Notes under the pieces: model-generated | Seen by the model: only the letters and a program-made list of their open reading frames with translations | The model's database searches: none | What the model was told of the DNA's origin: nothing | From: Chitinophagaceae bacterium 26-R-25 | GTDB taxonomy: Bacteria > Bacteroidota > Bacteroidia > Chitinophagales > Chitinophagaceae | Assembly (NCBI GenBank): GCA_029906195.1 | Contig: JARWSJ010000001.1 | Coordinates: forward strand, 2,542,001 to 2,606,000 | DNA: 64,000 bases | Reading direction: 5' to 3' | Program-made: the position numbers and the translations under genes | In this document: positions 16,896 to 25,830 of the stretch, piece after piece | Layout: each line of letters starts with the position of its first letter | Position numbering within the stretch: position 1 is the stretch's first letter

Positions 16896-17411
16896 CTAGT
16901 CTTTAATAAACAATGCCTTTAGCTCTTTCGCATCATCTGGCTTCATTTTTCCACCCAAAATCAGGCGAAGCTGGCGACGGCGCAATGCCCCTTCAAAAAG
17001 CGCCTTTTCTTCGTCCGTTTCCGCAACAAAACCCGGTACAGCCGTAGGTTTGTTGTTTTCGTCAAGCGCCACGAATGTATAGTATGCCTCGTTGCTTTTA
17101 TATTTTACCCTTTTCGCCAGATCTTCCCCCCAAATTCTTAAATGCACCTCCATGGAAGTGGTAAATGCCCGGCTCACCTTGGCTTCAATATGCACCACAT
17201 TGCCCAGTTTAATAGGCGATTCAAATGAAATATTGTCAACGGAAGCCGTTACAACAGGCATATTGCAATGTTTTTGTGCAGCCAGTGCCGCTGCGATGTC
17301 CATCCAATACATTAAGCGACCGCCCATAAGATTGTTGAAGAGATTGGTGTCATTCGGCAACACCAATTCCGTCATTATGATTGCGCTTTCTGCTGCTCTT
17401 TTTACGTCCAT
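16896..17411 (-). CDS. Acyl-CoA thioesterase, hotdog fold
   Basis: 171 residues, one hotdog domain of the BFIT/YciA type. LVLPNDTNLFNNLMGGRLMYWMDIAAALAAQKHC (about 17-50) contains the hotdog helix with the catalytic-type Asp in WMD; VTASVDNISFESPIKLGNVVHIEAKV gives the central strands. A C-terminal extension RRRQLRLILGGKMKPDDAKEL is charged. It hydrolyses acyl-CoA; chain length cannot be predicted. Lies 175 bp from the epimerase gene on the same strand. Confidence 0.88.
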   Translation of the reverse strand: MDVKRAAESAIIMTELVLPNDTNLFNNLMGGRLMYWMDIAAALAAQKHCNMPVVTASVDNISFESPIKLGNVVHIEAKVSRAFTTSMEVHLRIWGEDLAKRVKYKSNEAYYTFVALDENNKPTAVPGFVAETDEEKALFEGALRRRQLRLILGGKMKPDDAKELKALFIKD

Positions 17412-17448
17412 ATTTAATTTTTATAATGTGGCGCAAAACTAGGTCTTT

Positions 17449-17585
17449 AATTGAAAATGGAAAATTGAAAGTGGAAAATGAGTTGAGAGTTGAGAATGGA
17501 GAGTTGAGAGTTACGATCTAAAAGCATTTTCAACTTTCAATTTTCAATTTTCAACTAATTCTCCACTCTCAATTCTCAACTCTCC
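17449..17585. repeat. Two-word repeat element between thioesterase and epimerase genes
   Basis: Order is A-B-core-A'-B'. A is TTGAAAATGG words (about 17450-17482), B is GAGAGTTGAGAATGG words (about 17483-17513), the core is about 12 bp, then TTTTCAACTTTCAA (A') and CTCCACTCTCAATTCTC (B') to 17585. The complements are not in nested order, so the element was probably built in steps. Confidence 0.85.
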
Positions 17586-17586
17586 A

Positions 17587-18690
17587 CTAAATTATGGCGC
17601 TTTCCAGCGACTTCAAAAACTCCCCATCCACCTCCGCGCCCACACCCGGCTCTTCGGGAACGGTAACAGAAAAATTGTTGAAGGAAACGCCACCTTTAAC
17701 CGGATCAAGTTTGTGGCCCAGCATACAAGTGTCCATATCATAAAAACGGATATTGTCGGTCGCTTTGGCGAAATGAGCAAAAGCAGTAAGGGCAAGTCTG
17801 CTTTCCAACATGCCCCCCATCATGCAAGGGATGTTACTTTGCCTGCAGACTTCGTTTATCTTTATCGCTTCAAGAATACCACTGCTTTTGGCGAATTTTA
17901 TGTTCACATAATCACATGCCTTGGTAGCGATCAGGCGCTTCGCATCGTGATGATCAAACACGCTTTCATCCGCCATTAATTTTACAGGAGAGTTTAAGAC
18001 AAGTTCGGGCAAAACAGGATCATGGTGCCTTCGCATTGGCTGTTCGCAAAATTCAATATCAAAGCGGCTGATCTCGTTCAATGCAAACTCCGCATCAGCA
18101 TAACTCCAGCCCTGGTTCGCATCCACACGCAGAGTGGTAGATGGATGAACAGCTTCCCTGATCTGTTTTACTCTTTCTACATCCTCAGCAGGATGTTTTC
18201 CCAACTTTATTTTAATGATCTGCACACCACGTTCAATAAACTCTTTTGCTTTTGCAGCCATATTTTCCGGTGTGTCTATGCCGATTGTAAGATCGGTGAT
18301 CATCTCTTTTTGCTTTGCATTTGGATTAAGAAGTGAATACAACGGTTTACCCGCGTGCTTTGCAGCAATGTCGTACAGCACCATATCAAACGCACTTTTA
18401 ATGGTTGCGTTGTAAGCTGTAAATGCATGCAATTCGCTCATTCTTGCCTGAATGTCCAGTGCGTCCTTGTTTTTCCATAACTGCGCAAAATCTTTTGCCA
18501 TCACAAAACACGTCTCCTGAGTTTCACCCACGATCATTGGAAACGCAGAGCACTCCCCCACGCCAACAATGTTCTCACTTGTATAGGCTTTGATGAAAAT
18601 GTTTTGCGCAAAATTCATTGTTCCCGTTGCAATAGTAAAAGGATGCATGGGGATGCTGTATTTGTATATTTCGAATGCTGTAAAAATCAA
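17587..18690 (-). CDS. Dipeptide epimerase (L-Ala-D/L-Glu epimerase-like), enolase superfamily
   Basis: 367 residues. Capping domain about 1-120, then a TIM-like barrel. KIKLGK carries the KxK acid/base motif (about 160-165); metal ligands appear as VDANQGW, FCEQPM and MADESVF; INIKFAKSSG-type strand DYVNIKFAKSSGI holds the second Lys. The late YDMDT matches the DxD motif that binds the dipeptide amino group in Ala-Glu epimerases. It would convert L-Ala-D-Glu from murein turnover to the L,L form. Specificity is inferred. Confidence 0.87.
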   Translation of the reverse strand: MIFTAFEIYKYSIPMHPFTIATGTMNFAQNIFIKAYTSENIVGVGECSAFPMIVGETQETCFVMAKDFAQLWKNKDALDIQARMSELHAFTAYNATIKSAFDMVLYDIAAKHAGKPLYSLLNPNAKQKEMITDLTIGIDTPENMAAKAKEFIERGVQIIKIKLGKHPAEDVERVKQIREAVHPSTTLRVDANQGWSYADAEFALNEISRFDIEFCEQPMRRHHDPVLPELVLNSPVKLMADESVFDHHDAKRLIATKACDYVNIKFAKSSGILEAIKINEVCRQSNIPCMMGGMLESRLALTAFAHFAKATDNIRFYDMDTCMLGHKLDPVKGGVSFNNFSVTVPEEPGVGAEVDGEFLKSLESAII

Positions 18691-18786
18691 GATATAAGTT
18701 TTGAGTTCTGAGTTTTGACGTTTTGAGTATATCCTTGCAGTGGCGATATTTTGACTTTTGACTTTTTATTTTTGACTTTTGACTTT
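18686..18786. repeat. Word-repeat array (GTTTTGA / TTTTGACTTTTGA)
   Basis: AAGTTTTGAGTTCTGAG words at about 18690-18728 and TTTTGACTTTTGACTTTT words at about 18750-18786. Here the two blocks are not clean reverse complements. The array ends a few bases from the META lipoprotein stop. Confidence 0.7.
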
Positions 18787-18797
18787 TGCCTTCCGCC

Positions 18798-19562
18798 TTA
18801 CTTTCCTGCTGCCTTAAAAATCGCCAGTGTTTTCGAGCCTTCGCGGAGCTGTAGCTCATCCCCCACTATGAAATAATTATTGGTAGATTGTATGTAGGCA
18901 AATAGTTTTGTTTCTACACCATTAATTTCAGGCGTACACATTTTTTTGGTGCTCGCGAGATGGCTCATTCTTAGCGAAGCAATGCCTGTTCTGTAATTGC
19001 CCCGAATAAAATTGCATCCCCCGAAGCCGGTAAATTTAAAGCCAGTTGTATCAAATTGAATGTAAGCACTGTCGCTGATCAGTGCGCCATCCATTCTCGT
19101 AAGTTTCCAATTAGCGGCGGTTAAGACAACATTCGGCATGTTTTGTTTCCTGTAAGTCGTCCTTGCGCTGCCTTTTTGAATCGCCGCAGTTACAAGGGAG
19201 TCATTATTTACTTTCAACACTATGATTGTATCATGCAGCGTTGTTGCCGGCGCGTTGCCCATATTGCTTTCAATTACAAACACGAGTGTGTCGCCAGTGA
19301 GCCACCATTTCTTATAATCCAGTGTTGGTGTATTAATCGATTCAGCAATGCTGTCTTCCTTTAACGTGAAACCCTCTACCTGCCCGCCTTTCCCGGGCTT
19401 CTGACAGATCCAGGCGCCAAGATATTTCCCCGCATCGGGATTTACTTTTTCCGCTTTCACCATTGCTATCGTGTCTTTACCCTCATTTTTCGATTGCGAG
19501 GCATTGTTACATGCGCTCATAAACATCAATGCAAAAAACAGTACTCCGATAATATTTTTCAT
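18798..19562 (-). CDS. Lipoprotein with META domain
   Basis: 254 residues. N-terminal lipoprotein signal MKNIIGVLFFALMFMSAC places the lipidated Cys at 18. The first half (about 45-140) looks like a small beta-barrel of the lipocalin-like type (KYLGAWICQKPG...). The second half (about 148-250) is a META domain: WKLTRMDG, FTGFGGCNFIRGNY, and the late TKKMCTPEI are its hallmarks (HslJ-like). Probably outer-membrane attached; function unknown. The 344-bp gap upstream (19563-19906) is AT-rich with no gene seen, apart from the proline dehydrogenase promoter region. Confidence 0.85.
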   Translation of the reverse strand: MKNIIGVLFFALMFMSACNNASQSKNEGKDTIAMVKAEKVNPDAGKYLGAWICQKPGKGGQVEGFTLKEDSIAESINTPTLDYKKWWLTGDTLVFVIESNMGNAPATTLHDTIIVLKVNNDSLVTAAIQKGSARTTYRKQNMPNVVLTAANWKLTRMDGALISDSAYIQFDTTGFKFTGFGGCNFIRGNYRTGIASLRMSHLASTKKMCTPEINGVETKLFAYIQSTNNYFIVGDELQLREGSKTLAIFKAAGK

Positions 19563-19852
19563 CTGTCTACTTTTTATTGTTTGTTAATGATCAGATGCCA
19601 GCCTGAATTGTTCGATATAATATCATGCCTTAACTGGAAAAGTTCATAGAGTAACCCGATCAGCAATTTATAAAAGTGTTTATATATTATTCTTTAGTAA
19701 AAAAAGAACTTATATATTCTTTGCAAGTCTCTTGCCAATTTGATGTATTTCAACAAACAAGGTAATTTATTTAAAAATAACTATCACCATTCTATTTTTC
19801 TATACTTCAATTCACTAATCAATCGATTGTGTCATTTTTCTCTAAAAAATAC

Positions 19853-19880
19853 TTACCGGTAAAGGGTTTCCGTAATTTTG
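19853..19880 (+). promoter_or_regulatory. Promoter region of the proline dehydrogenase gene with palindrome
   Basis: TAATTTTG at 19873-19880 fits the -7 box, 27 bp before the ATG. The perfect 10-bp palindrome TTACCGGTAA (19853-19862) lies just upstream in the region between -33 and -7 and could be an operator. Confidence 0.4.
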
Positions 19881-19906
19881 CTCATTCATTTTTTTAAAAT
19901 GTCACT

Positions 19907-21139
19907 ATGAATACACTCCCCAAAATTTCTTTTGACAATACAGCTAATGCATTTGAGTACAAGTCCGACAAACTCTTGAAGAAAGCTCGCTTCCTTTTCT
20001 CTTGCATGAAAAATAATTTTCTTGTAAAAGCAGGAATAGCCCTCACCCCATTGGCGATCAAATTAAGACTGCCAGTAAAAGGCCTGATCCGTAGTACCAT
20101 TTTCCAACAGTTTGTTGGCGGCGAAACACTCGAGCAAACAAAATCTGTTGCCGAAACACTAGGCAAATATCATGTTCAGGTTATCCTTGATTATGGTGTG
20201 GAAGGCGGCAACGACGGTGAGCACGGATTTAATCATGCGACCGAAGAATTTCTGCGCGTTGTCAACTATGCCGCTACACAGAAAAATATTCCGTTCATGA
20301 GCATCAAAGTAACAGGTCTTGCAAGATTTGAGTTACTTGAAAACATCAATGCTTTGATGAACAAACAACGAGGCGATTTGCTACAATGCTATGAAAAAGC
20401 CCTGCAACAATTAAGCGCAGAAGAAAAGGCAGAATGGCAAAGAGTTGTAGAGCGTGTTCAAAAAATCAGCCAGGCAGGTTACGAAAAAAAGGTCGGGGTT
20501 TTGGTAGATGCCGAGGACTCCTGGATACAAGAACCTGTAGATGCGCTGACAACAAAAATGATGGAACAATTCAATCACCAGTCAGTTGTTATCTACAACA
20601 CGCTGCAAATGTACAGGCATGATCGTTTGTCGTTCCTGGAAGAAGCATTGCAAATGGCCATTGAAAGAAAATATGTTCTGGGAGCAAAAATCGTGCGTGG
20701 TGCTTATATGGAAAAAGAAAGGGACCGCGCTGAAGAAATGGGCTACCCTTCTCCTATACAACCCAATAAAGAAGCGACTGACAGAGATTACAATGCAGCC
20801 ATGGATCTTTGCATTGACAATATCAACAACGTTGCTTTGATAGTTGCTTCGCACAATGAATACAGCAATCTGTTTGTTACCGAACAACTACTTCTAAAAG
20901 GCTTCGCACTGGACCACCCACACGTGCACTTTTCACAATTGTACGGCATGAGCGATAACATCACGTTCAACCTTGCGAAAGCAGGCTGTAGCGTTAGTAA
21001 ATATTTGCCTTTCGGTCCCATCGAAGATGTAATTCCTTACCTGATGCGCCGTGCAGAGGAAAATAGCTCTCTAAGCGGACAAACAGGAAGAGAGTTGAGT
21101 TTGATTGAAAAAGAAATTAAGAGAAGAGAGAACAATTAA
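19907..21139 (+). CDS. Proline dehydrogenase
   Basis: 410 residues, a stand-alone FAD-dependent proline dehydrogenase oxidising L-proline to P5C, without the PutA aldehyde dehydrogenase half. FMSIKVTGLARFELL, VGVLVDAEDSWIQEPVD, VIYNTLQMYRHDRL, KIVRGAYMEKER, ASHNEYSNLF and FSQLYGMSDNITFNL follow the barrel order of the family. The C-terminal PFGPIEDVIPYLMRRAEENSS contains the Arg-Arg-x-x-Glu-Asn element contacting substrate. Monocistronic and convergent with the fsr gene; the TAA stop lies in a GAATTAA word repeat. Confidence 0.93.
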   Translation: MNTLPKISFDNTANAFEYKSDKLLKKARFLFSCMKNNFLVKAGIALTPLAIKLRLPVKGLIRSTIFQQFVGGETLEQTKSVAETLGKYHVQVILDYGVEGGNDGEHGFNHATEEFLRVVNYAATQKNIPFMSIKVTGLARFELLENINALMNKQRGDLLQCYEKALQQLSAEEKAEWQRVVERVQKISQAGYEKKVGVLVDAEDSWIQEPVDALTTKMMEQFNHQSVVIYNTLQMYRHDRLSFLEEALQMAIERKYVLGAKIVRGAYMEKERDRAEEMGYPSPIQPNKEATDRDYNAAMDLCIDNINNVALIVASHNEYSNLFVTEQLLLKGFALDHPHVHFSQLYGMSDNITFNLAKAGCSVSKYLPFGPIEDVIPYLMRRAEENSSLSGQTGRELSLIEKEIKRRENN

Positions 21140-21287
21140 GAATTAAAAATTAAGAATTAAGAATTCTAAGAGGGCTGCATTCTTTAAAGATTGCAGCCCT
21201 CTTACATTTGGAATGAAGTTTAATATTCTCCGTGTGCCATAATTCTTAATTCCTAATTCCTAATTATTAATTATTAATTATTAATTT
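21137..21287. repeat. Inverted word repeat enclosing a terminator
   Basis: Left arm about 21137-21166 (GAATTAAGAATTAAAAATT words), right arm about 21237-21287 (CTTAATTCCTAATTCC, then ATTAATTATTAATT). The stops of both convergent genes are inside the arms (21139 and 21274). Confidence 0.85.
21167..21204. terminator. Bidirectional terminator between proline dehydrogenase and fsr genes
   Basis: TAAGAGGGCTGCA (167-179) pairs perfectly with TGCAGCCCTCTTA (192-204). The loop region is itself palindromic (TCTTTAAAGA). Nested inside the word-repeat arms. Confidence 0.85.
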
Positions 21288-22497
21288 TCTTCAAATTCGG
21301 TAAAAACCCCGTCAACAACCCTATCAGCGGCAAAAACGCACACACCTGGTACACATGCTGAATGCTGGTTTGGTCAGCTAGTTTTCCTAAAATCGCAGAG
21401 CCGATCCCACCCATACCAAACGCGAAGCCAAAAAACAAACCGGCAATCGTGCCTACTTTGCCCGGTATCAACTCTTGCGCATACACTAAGATGGCAGAGA
21501 ATGCAGAGGACAATATCAAGCCTATAAACACACTTAAAATGCCTGTCCAGAAGAGGTTAACATGAGGCAACAAAAGTGAAAACGGCGCCACGCCAAGTAT
21601 AGAAATCCAGATCACATATTTACGACCGATCCTATCGCCCAAAGGCCCGCCCAGAAAGGTTCCTGCAGCCACCGAAAACAGGAACACGAAAAGATAAATC
21701 TGTGCGCTTTGAACCGACACATGAAACTTGTCGATCAGGTAGAAAGTATAGTAGCTTGTCATGCTGGCCATGTAGAAATACTTGGAGAAAATAAGCACTA
21801 GCAAAATGGCGACAGACAATACAATTTTTGATTTTGGCAAATGATTGTCCATGCTAACCGTTCTCGATTTCTTGCTCTTAATGCGATTAGTGTTTTGCTT
21901 ATACCATTTCCCAATGTTTATCATGATCACTATCGCTACCAAAGCAGCTAAAGAAAACCAGATCACATGTCTTTGGCCCAACGGCACAATGATCGCAGCC
22001 GCCAATAAGGGACCCAAAGAACTACCCGCATTTCCACCCACCTGGAACAGTGATTGCGCCATGCCGTGCTTACTTCCCGCCGCCATGTGCGCGAGTCTTG
22101 AAGCTTCAGGATGAAAGATGGAAGAACCAACTCCCACCAACGCCACCGACACAAGGACCATTGGAAAGGTTGATGCAAAAGACAAACAAACCAATCCGCT
22201 TAATGTAAAGCTCATGCCTATTGCAAGGGAAAATGGTTGGGGTTTTTTATCCGTATATAAACCAACAAGAGGTTGCAATAAAGAAGCCGACAATTGAAAC
22301 ACCAACGTGATCAATCCTATTTGTGTAAAGTTCAGCTTAAGCGATTCCTTCACCAGCGGATAGATTGCCGGTATTAAAGATTGCAAAGTATCATTTAATA
22401 AATGCGAAACACTTAATGCAATCAATACCGAATAGATTGTTTTTTCTGCTACTTCCGTTGCCACGGCTACCGAGGGTTCTTCTGCTGTTGTTTTCAT
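21274..22497 (-). CDS. MFS exporter, Fsr (fosmidomycin resistance) family
   Basis: 407 residues, about 12 membrane segments. VSHLLNDTLQSLIPAIYPLVKESLKLNFTQIGLITL is the characteristic Fsr N-terminus; GLYTDKKPQP is the loop 2-3 motif; FHPEASRLAHMAAGSKHG follows segment 4; GPLGDRIGRKYV is the duplicated loop motif in the second half. A proton-driven efflux pump; the natural substrate is unknown. Transcribed after a GntR regulator, 18 bp upstream on the same strand. The C-terminal KINN and stop are encoded by an AATTAATAATTAA word. Confidence 0.88.
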   Translation of the reverse strand: MKTTAEEPSVAVATEVAEKTIYSVLIALSVSHLLNDTLQSLIPAIYPLVKESLKLNFTQIGLITLVFQLSASLLQPLVGLYTDKKPQPFSLAIGMSFTLSGLVCLSFASTFPMVLVSVALVGVGSSIFHPEASRLAHMAAGSKHGMAQSLFQVGGNAGSSLGPLLAAAIIVPLGQRHVIWFSLAALVAIVIMINIGKWYKQNTNRIKSKKSRTVSMDNHLPKSKIVLSVAILLVLIFSKYFYMASMTSYYTFYLIDKFHVSVQSAQIYLFVFLFSVAAGTFLGGPLGDRIGRKYVIWISILGVAPFSLLLPHVNLFWTGILSVFIGLILSSAFSAILVYAQELIPGKVGTIAGLFFGFAFGMGGIGSAILGKLADQTSIQHVYQVCAFLPLIGLLTGFLPNLKKINN

Positions 22498-22515
22498 TAT
22501 CTGATCATTTGTAGT

Positions 22516-23184
22516 TTACTTTCTATGAATTGCTATATTTTTCGAAACAATCAAGGCCCGCTGCAAATCCTTATCAGCAATGGCTTTCAGGAGTTGCTCG
22601 TGCATGTCCTGTGTTTCCACGAAGACATCAGCGCTTTGAATCTTTTCTAAAAACATATTCTTTAAATGCATCGCAACAGTCTGGTAGATCTCTACCATAA
22701 TGCTGTTGGCCGATGCTTCTGCAATGGCTACGTGAAAGTCAATATCTGCCTGTATACAACCGGCAAGATTTTGCGCCAGCGCATATTTTCTTCGTAATAA
22801 AATTGCATGTTTCATTTTCGTAACATCCGCCTCAGACCTGCGCCCAACAGCCATTTCCACTATCTTTTCTTCTATAGCAAGACGCACTTCATTTACTTCA
22901 TCAAATTTCGCTCTCATTAATCTTTGCGACAAGGGCTCACCAAAGCCGGTTTTGGAAACAATGGTTGTCCCCGTCCCTTGCCTTACTTTTATAAATCCGT
23001 CATTTGTGAGAATTCTTATTGCCTCCCGAATAGACGAGCGACCTACGCCAAACTGTTCCATTAACTCCGGTTCAGTGGGCAGCTTGTCGCCAACCTCGTA
23101 TCGGTTGGAACCAATCAAATCTTTCAATCGTCCCGCTACTTCTTCTGCAAGACTCAATTTATTTATTTTAGTTTCATTCATCAT
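22516..23184 (-). CDS. GntR/FadR-family transcriptional regulator
   Basis: 222 residues. N-terminal winged helix (about 8-75): YEVGDKLPTEPELMEQFGVGRSSIREAIRILTNDGFIKVRQGTGTTIV. C-terminal FCD all-helical ligand domain (about 90-215) with the metal-type residues DIDFHVAIAEAS. The start may be the second ATG. It directly precedes the Fsr-type exporter and probably controls it and itself. A -7 box TAGTTTTG is at 23207-23200, minus strand. The effector is not predictable; FadR-type regulators usually bind carboxylates. Confidence 0.9.
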   Translation of the reverse strand: MMNETKINKLSLAEEVAGRLKDLIGSNRYEVGDKLPTEPELMEQFGVGRSSIREAIRILTNDGFIKVRQGTGTTIVSKTGFGEPLSQRLMRAKFDEVNEVRLAIEEKIVEMAVGRRSEADVTKMKHAILLRRKYALAQNLAGCIQADIDFHVAIAEASANSIMVEIYQTVAMHLKNMFLEKIQSADVFVETQDMHEQLLKAIADKDLQRALIVSKNIAIHRK

Positions 23185-23355
23185 ATCATCAGATGTTTAC
23201 AAAACTAGAAGTTTGGCCCGTCAAATCATAATTACATTGGCCTGTTTTTGGGGTAGTTTTCCACAAACCTGAAATTACGCTGCTATTCAAGCGAAAGTGC
23301 CGATTAAAAGGGCTTATCCTGCGGCCTCTGATCATACTCTTTCCGGCCAATACCT

Positions 23356-23363
23356 TAACTTTG
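23356..23363 (+). promoter_or_regulatory. -7 box of the alpha-oxoamine synthase gene
   Basis: TAACTTTG matches TAnnTTTG; the ATG is 43 bp downstream. It faces away from the GntR promoter in the shared 221-bp gap. Confidence 0.5.
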
Positions 23364-23405
23364 CGATTATTTTTTTTAAAAAACCCATAATCCACATTTT
23401 TTAAT

Positions 23406-24662
23406 ATGGCAGACGTTTTTGAAAAACTAGTGAAGGACGGAGGTCCGATAGGTCAGCACATGAAAAGAGCACATGGTTATTTTGCATTTCCAAAACTGGA
23501 AGGTGAACTGGGGAGCAGAATGACATTCAGAGGAAAAGAAAGAATCGTTTGGAGCTTAAACAACTACCTTGGACTTGTAAACCATCCGGAGGTGAGAAAA
23601 GCAGATACAGAAGCCGCTGCAAGATGGGGCATGGGTTATCCGATGGGTGCCCGCATGATGAGTGGTAACACGAAATATCATGACCAACTGGAAAAAGTGT
23701 TAGCCAGTTTTACAAAAAGAGAAGATGCAATGTTGCTGAACTTCGGCTACCAGGGTATCATGAGCTGTATTGATGCATTGGTAAACAGAAGAGATGTTAT
23801 AGTATATGATGCGGAATGCCACGCTTGTATTGTTGATGGCGTTCGTTTGCACATGGGTTATAGTTATACTTTCAAACACAACGATATTGAAGATTGCGAA
23901 AAGCAATTGCAACGTGCTGCTAAAATGGTTGAAAAAACCGGTGGTGGTATCTTGTTGATCACAGAAGGTGTGTACGGAATGAGTGGCGATCAGGGTAAAT
24001 TAAAAGAGATCGTTGATCTTAAGAAGAAATATGAGTTCCGCATTTTGATCGACGATGCGCATGGTTTTGGTGCAATGGGTAAAACTGGTGCCGGAACCGA
24101 CGAAGAACAAGACGTTCAGGATGAAATTGATCTTTACTTCTCTACATTCGTAAAATCAATGGGTAGCATCGGCGCATTTATCTCCGGCCGTAAAGATGTT
24201 TTGGCTTACCTGCGCTACAACACTAGATCCCAGATCTTCGCGAAAAGCTTACCGCTTATTATCGTGGAAGGGATGTTGAAACGCATGGAAATGTTGCAAA
24301 CAATGCCTGAACTGAAAAACAGATTGTGGGATGTTACCAATAAACTTCAAAATGGTCTTCGCGAAAGAGGTTTTGATCTTGGTAAAACCAACACAATGGT
24401 TACGCCGGTTTATATGAAAGGCGACGTTCCTGAAGCGACTGCAATGGTGCTGGACCTGAGAGAAAACTACAATATTTTCTGCTCCATCGTAGTTTACCCG
24501 GTAATACCTAAAGGTCACATCATCTACAGGCTTATTCCTACTGCAGCTCACACAGATGAAGACATCGAATTAACATTGATTGCATTCACAGAAACGAAAA
24601 AGAAACTGGATGAAGGGCAATACCGTGTTGCGGAAATCCCTGACATGGCAGAAGCGATGTAA
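23406..24662 (+). CDS. Alpha-oxoamine synthase (serine palmitoyltransferase / KBL-like)
   Basis: 418 residues, fold-type I PLP enzyme. WSLNNYLGLVNHPEV and GMGYPMGARMMSGNTKYHDQLE are the N-terminal oxoamine-synthase signatures; YDAECHACIVDGVRLHMG contains the His stacking on PLP; LIDDAHGFGAMGKTGAG holds the Asp and His; STFVKSMGSIGAF holds the Schiff-base Lys. These enzymes join an amino acid to an acyl-CoA with loss of CO2. Bacteroidota make sphingolipids with such an enzyme, but this sequence differs in the N-terminal and active-site loop from the studied Sphingobacterium SPT, so the acyl donor and amino acid are open. Followed by a strong terminator; single-gene unit. Confidence 0.85.
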   Translation: MADVFEKLVKDGGPIGQHMKRAHGYFAFPKLEGELGSRMTFRGKERIVWSLNNYLGLVNHPEVRKADTEAAARWGMGYPMGARMMSGNTKYHDQLEKVLASFTKREDAMLLNFGYQGIMSCIDALVNRRDVIVYDAECHACIVDGVRLHMGYSYTFKHNDIEDCEKQLQRAAKMVEKTGGGILLITEGVYGMSGDQGKLKEIVDLKKKYEFRILIDDAHGFGAMGKTGAGTDEEQDVQDEIDLYFSTFVKSMGSIGAFISGRKDVLAYLRYNTRSQIFAKSLPLIIVEGMLKRMEMLQTMPELKNRLWDVTNKLQNGLRERGFDLGKTNTMVTPVYMKGDVPEATAMVLDLRENYNIFCSIVVYPVIPKGHIIYRLIPTAAHTDEDIELTLIAFTETKKKLDEGQYRVAEIPDMAEAM

Positions 24663-24682
24663 TTTTACTTAGTATAGATTTC

Positions 24683-24720
24683 AAAAAAAAAGAGTAGTTC
24701 CACGAACTACTCTTTTTTTA
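24683..24720 (+). terminator. Terminator after the alpha-oxoamine synthase gene
   Basis: AGAGTAGTTC (691-700), loop CAC, GAACTACTCT (704-713), then a T run; A run on the left makes it usable both ways. Confidence 0.9.
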
Positions 24721-24740
24721 TAACTATTTGTGACTTAATG

Positions 24741-24824
24741 CAAAAAAATCCCGCCTGTTGGGCGGGATGCACTAATCAAATACCATTAACCATTAAACCT
24801 TATCCTATGAAAATTCAAATATAA
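24741..24824 (+). other. Hairpin plus five-codon ORF, unit 1
   Basis: TGCAAAAAAA leads into stem ATCCCGCC/GGCGGGAT (748-755, 761-768). After an AT-rich spacer comes ATCCTATGAAA with the five-codon ORF 24807-24824 (MKIQI). A second unit with the same order is at 24959-25029. The rest of the 557-bp gap 24663-25219 holds no gene. Confidence 0.55.
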
Positions 24825-24958
24825 GATGTTGAAATGATAACTTTAGTTGCACTTGGATTTTTTTTTGCAAACTTTGGTACTTTATTGATCGAAATCAAAT
24901 CCATCTCGGAAATATCATATATAAATCGCGTACTTCTACCTGATCCACAGGGTTTAGT

Positions 24959-25029
24959 GCAAAAAAAAGGGCCAGGATAGAAATCCAGCCCAAATTTTAA
25001 TCCAATATCCTATGAAAAACCTAAAGTAA
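24959..25029 (+). other. Hairpin plus five-codon ORF, unit 2
   Basis: TGCAAAAAAAA leads into GGGC/GCCC (969-972, 988-991) with inner GGAT/ATCC (975-978, 983-986), then an AT-rich spacer and ATCCTATGAAA with the five-codon ORF 25012-25029 (MKNLK). The stem sequence differs from unit 1 while the layout is kept. Confidence 0.5.
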
Positions 25030-25192
25030 AGACAACGCGGCAAATTGATTTGTTGCATAAGTCTTCAAATAAATTTTAATATTTTATTTAGACATTGTTG
25101 CAAATTTCACGTTTGACAATGGCAGCGACCTACTTTTTCCCGATCCCCTGATTTTCTGTGAATTATTTATGCAATTAGACAATCTTCCTCTA

Positions 25193-25200
25193 TACTTTTG
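25193..25200 (+). promoter_or_regulatory. -7 box of ubiX
   Basis: TACTTTTG fits TAnnTTTG, 19 bp before the ATG; an AAGGA-like sequence precedes the start codon. Confidence 0.5.
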
Positions 25201-25219
25201 ATATTAGAAAAAAGGAACA

Positions 25220-25786
25220 ATGGCAAAAAACAGAATAGTTATAGCAGTAACAGGCGCAAGTGGCTCTATTTACACGAAAATATTGATGGACAAACTCATG
25301 CTTCTGAAAGAGCAATGGGACGAAGTGGGCGTGGTTATGACCGAAAATGCCAAAACCGTCTGGAGCACCGAACTCGGTAACGAAGATCACAAAAAGTACC
25401 CTTATAAATTTTACACGCAACAGGACTTTTTCGCACCTTTCGCCTCCGGATCCGGTCAATATAACATAATGATAATAGTTCCCTGCTCTATGGGCACCCT
25501 GGGCCGGATTGCTCATGGAATTTCAAATGACCTCATTACAAGAGCCGCAGATGTAATTCTAAAGGAAAGAAGAAAGCTCATTTGCGTCGCGAGGGAAACA
25601 CCCTACAACCTTATCCACATTCGTAATATGGAAACAATTACGCTTGCGGGGGGAATTATTTGCCCTGCTACCCCATCATTTTACAGTAAACCGACAACTA
25701 TAGACGAAGCCGCAGCAACGGTTGTAGACAGAATAATTGACCTTGCCGGACTATCTCTAACAACTTTTCGCTGGGGAACGAACTAG
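25220..25786 (+). CDS. ubiX: UbiX-family flavin prenyltransferase
   Basis: 188 residues. VIAVTGASGSIYTKILMDKL is the FMN-binding N-terminus; VPCSMGTLGRIAHGISNDLITRAADVILKERRKLICVARETPYNLIHIRNM is the strongly conserved core; ICPATPSFYSKP is the C-terminal signature. It makes prenylated FMN, the cofactor of UbiD-type decarboxylases. No ubiD-like gene is in the window. The AraC-type regulator gene starts 44 bp downstream. Confidence 0.94.
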   Translation: MAKNRIVIAVTGASGSIYTKILMDKLMLLKEQWDEVGVVMTENAKTVWSTELGNEDHKKYPYKFYTQQDFFAPFASGSGQYNIMIIVPCSMGTLGRIAHGISNDLITRAADVILKERRKLICVARETPYNLIHIRNMETITLAGGIICPATPSFYSKPTTIDEAAATVVDRIIDLAGLSLTTFRWGTN

Positions 25787-25830
25787 TTTAACCCCATAAT
25801 TGTTATTATATTCAACAAAACTTATTTGCT

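Noticed and set aside
17449-17585. CRISPR array
   Set aside because: Words are short, degenerate and directly adjacent with no unique spacers; no cas genes in the window.
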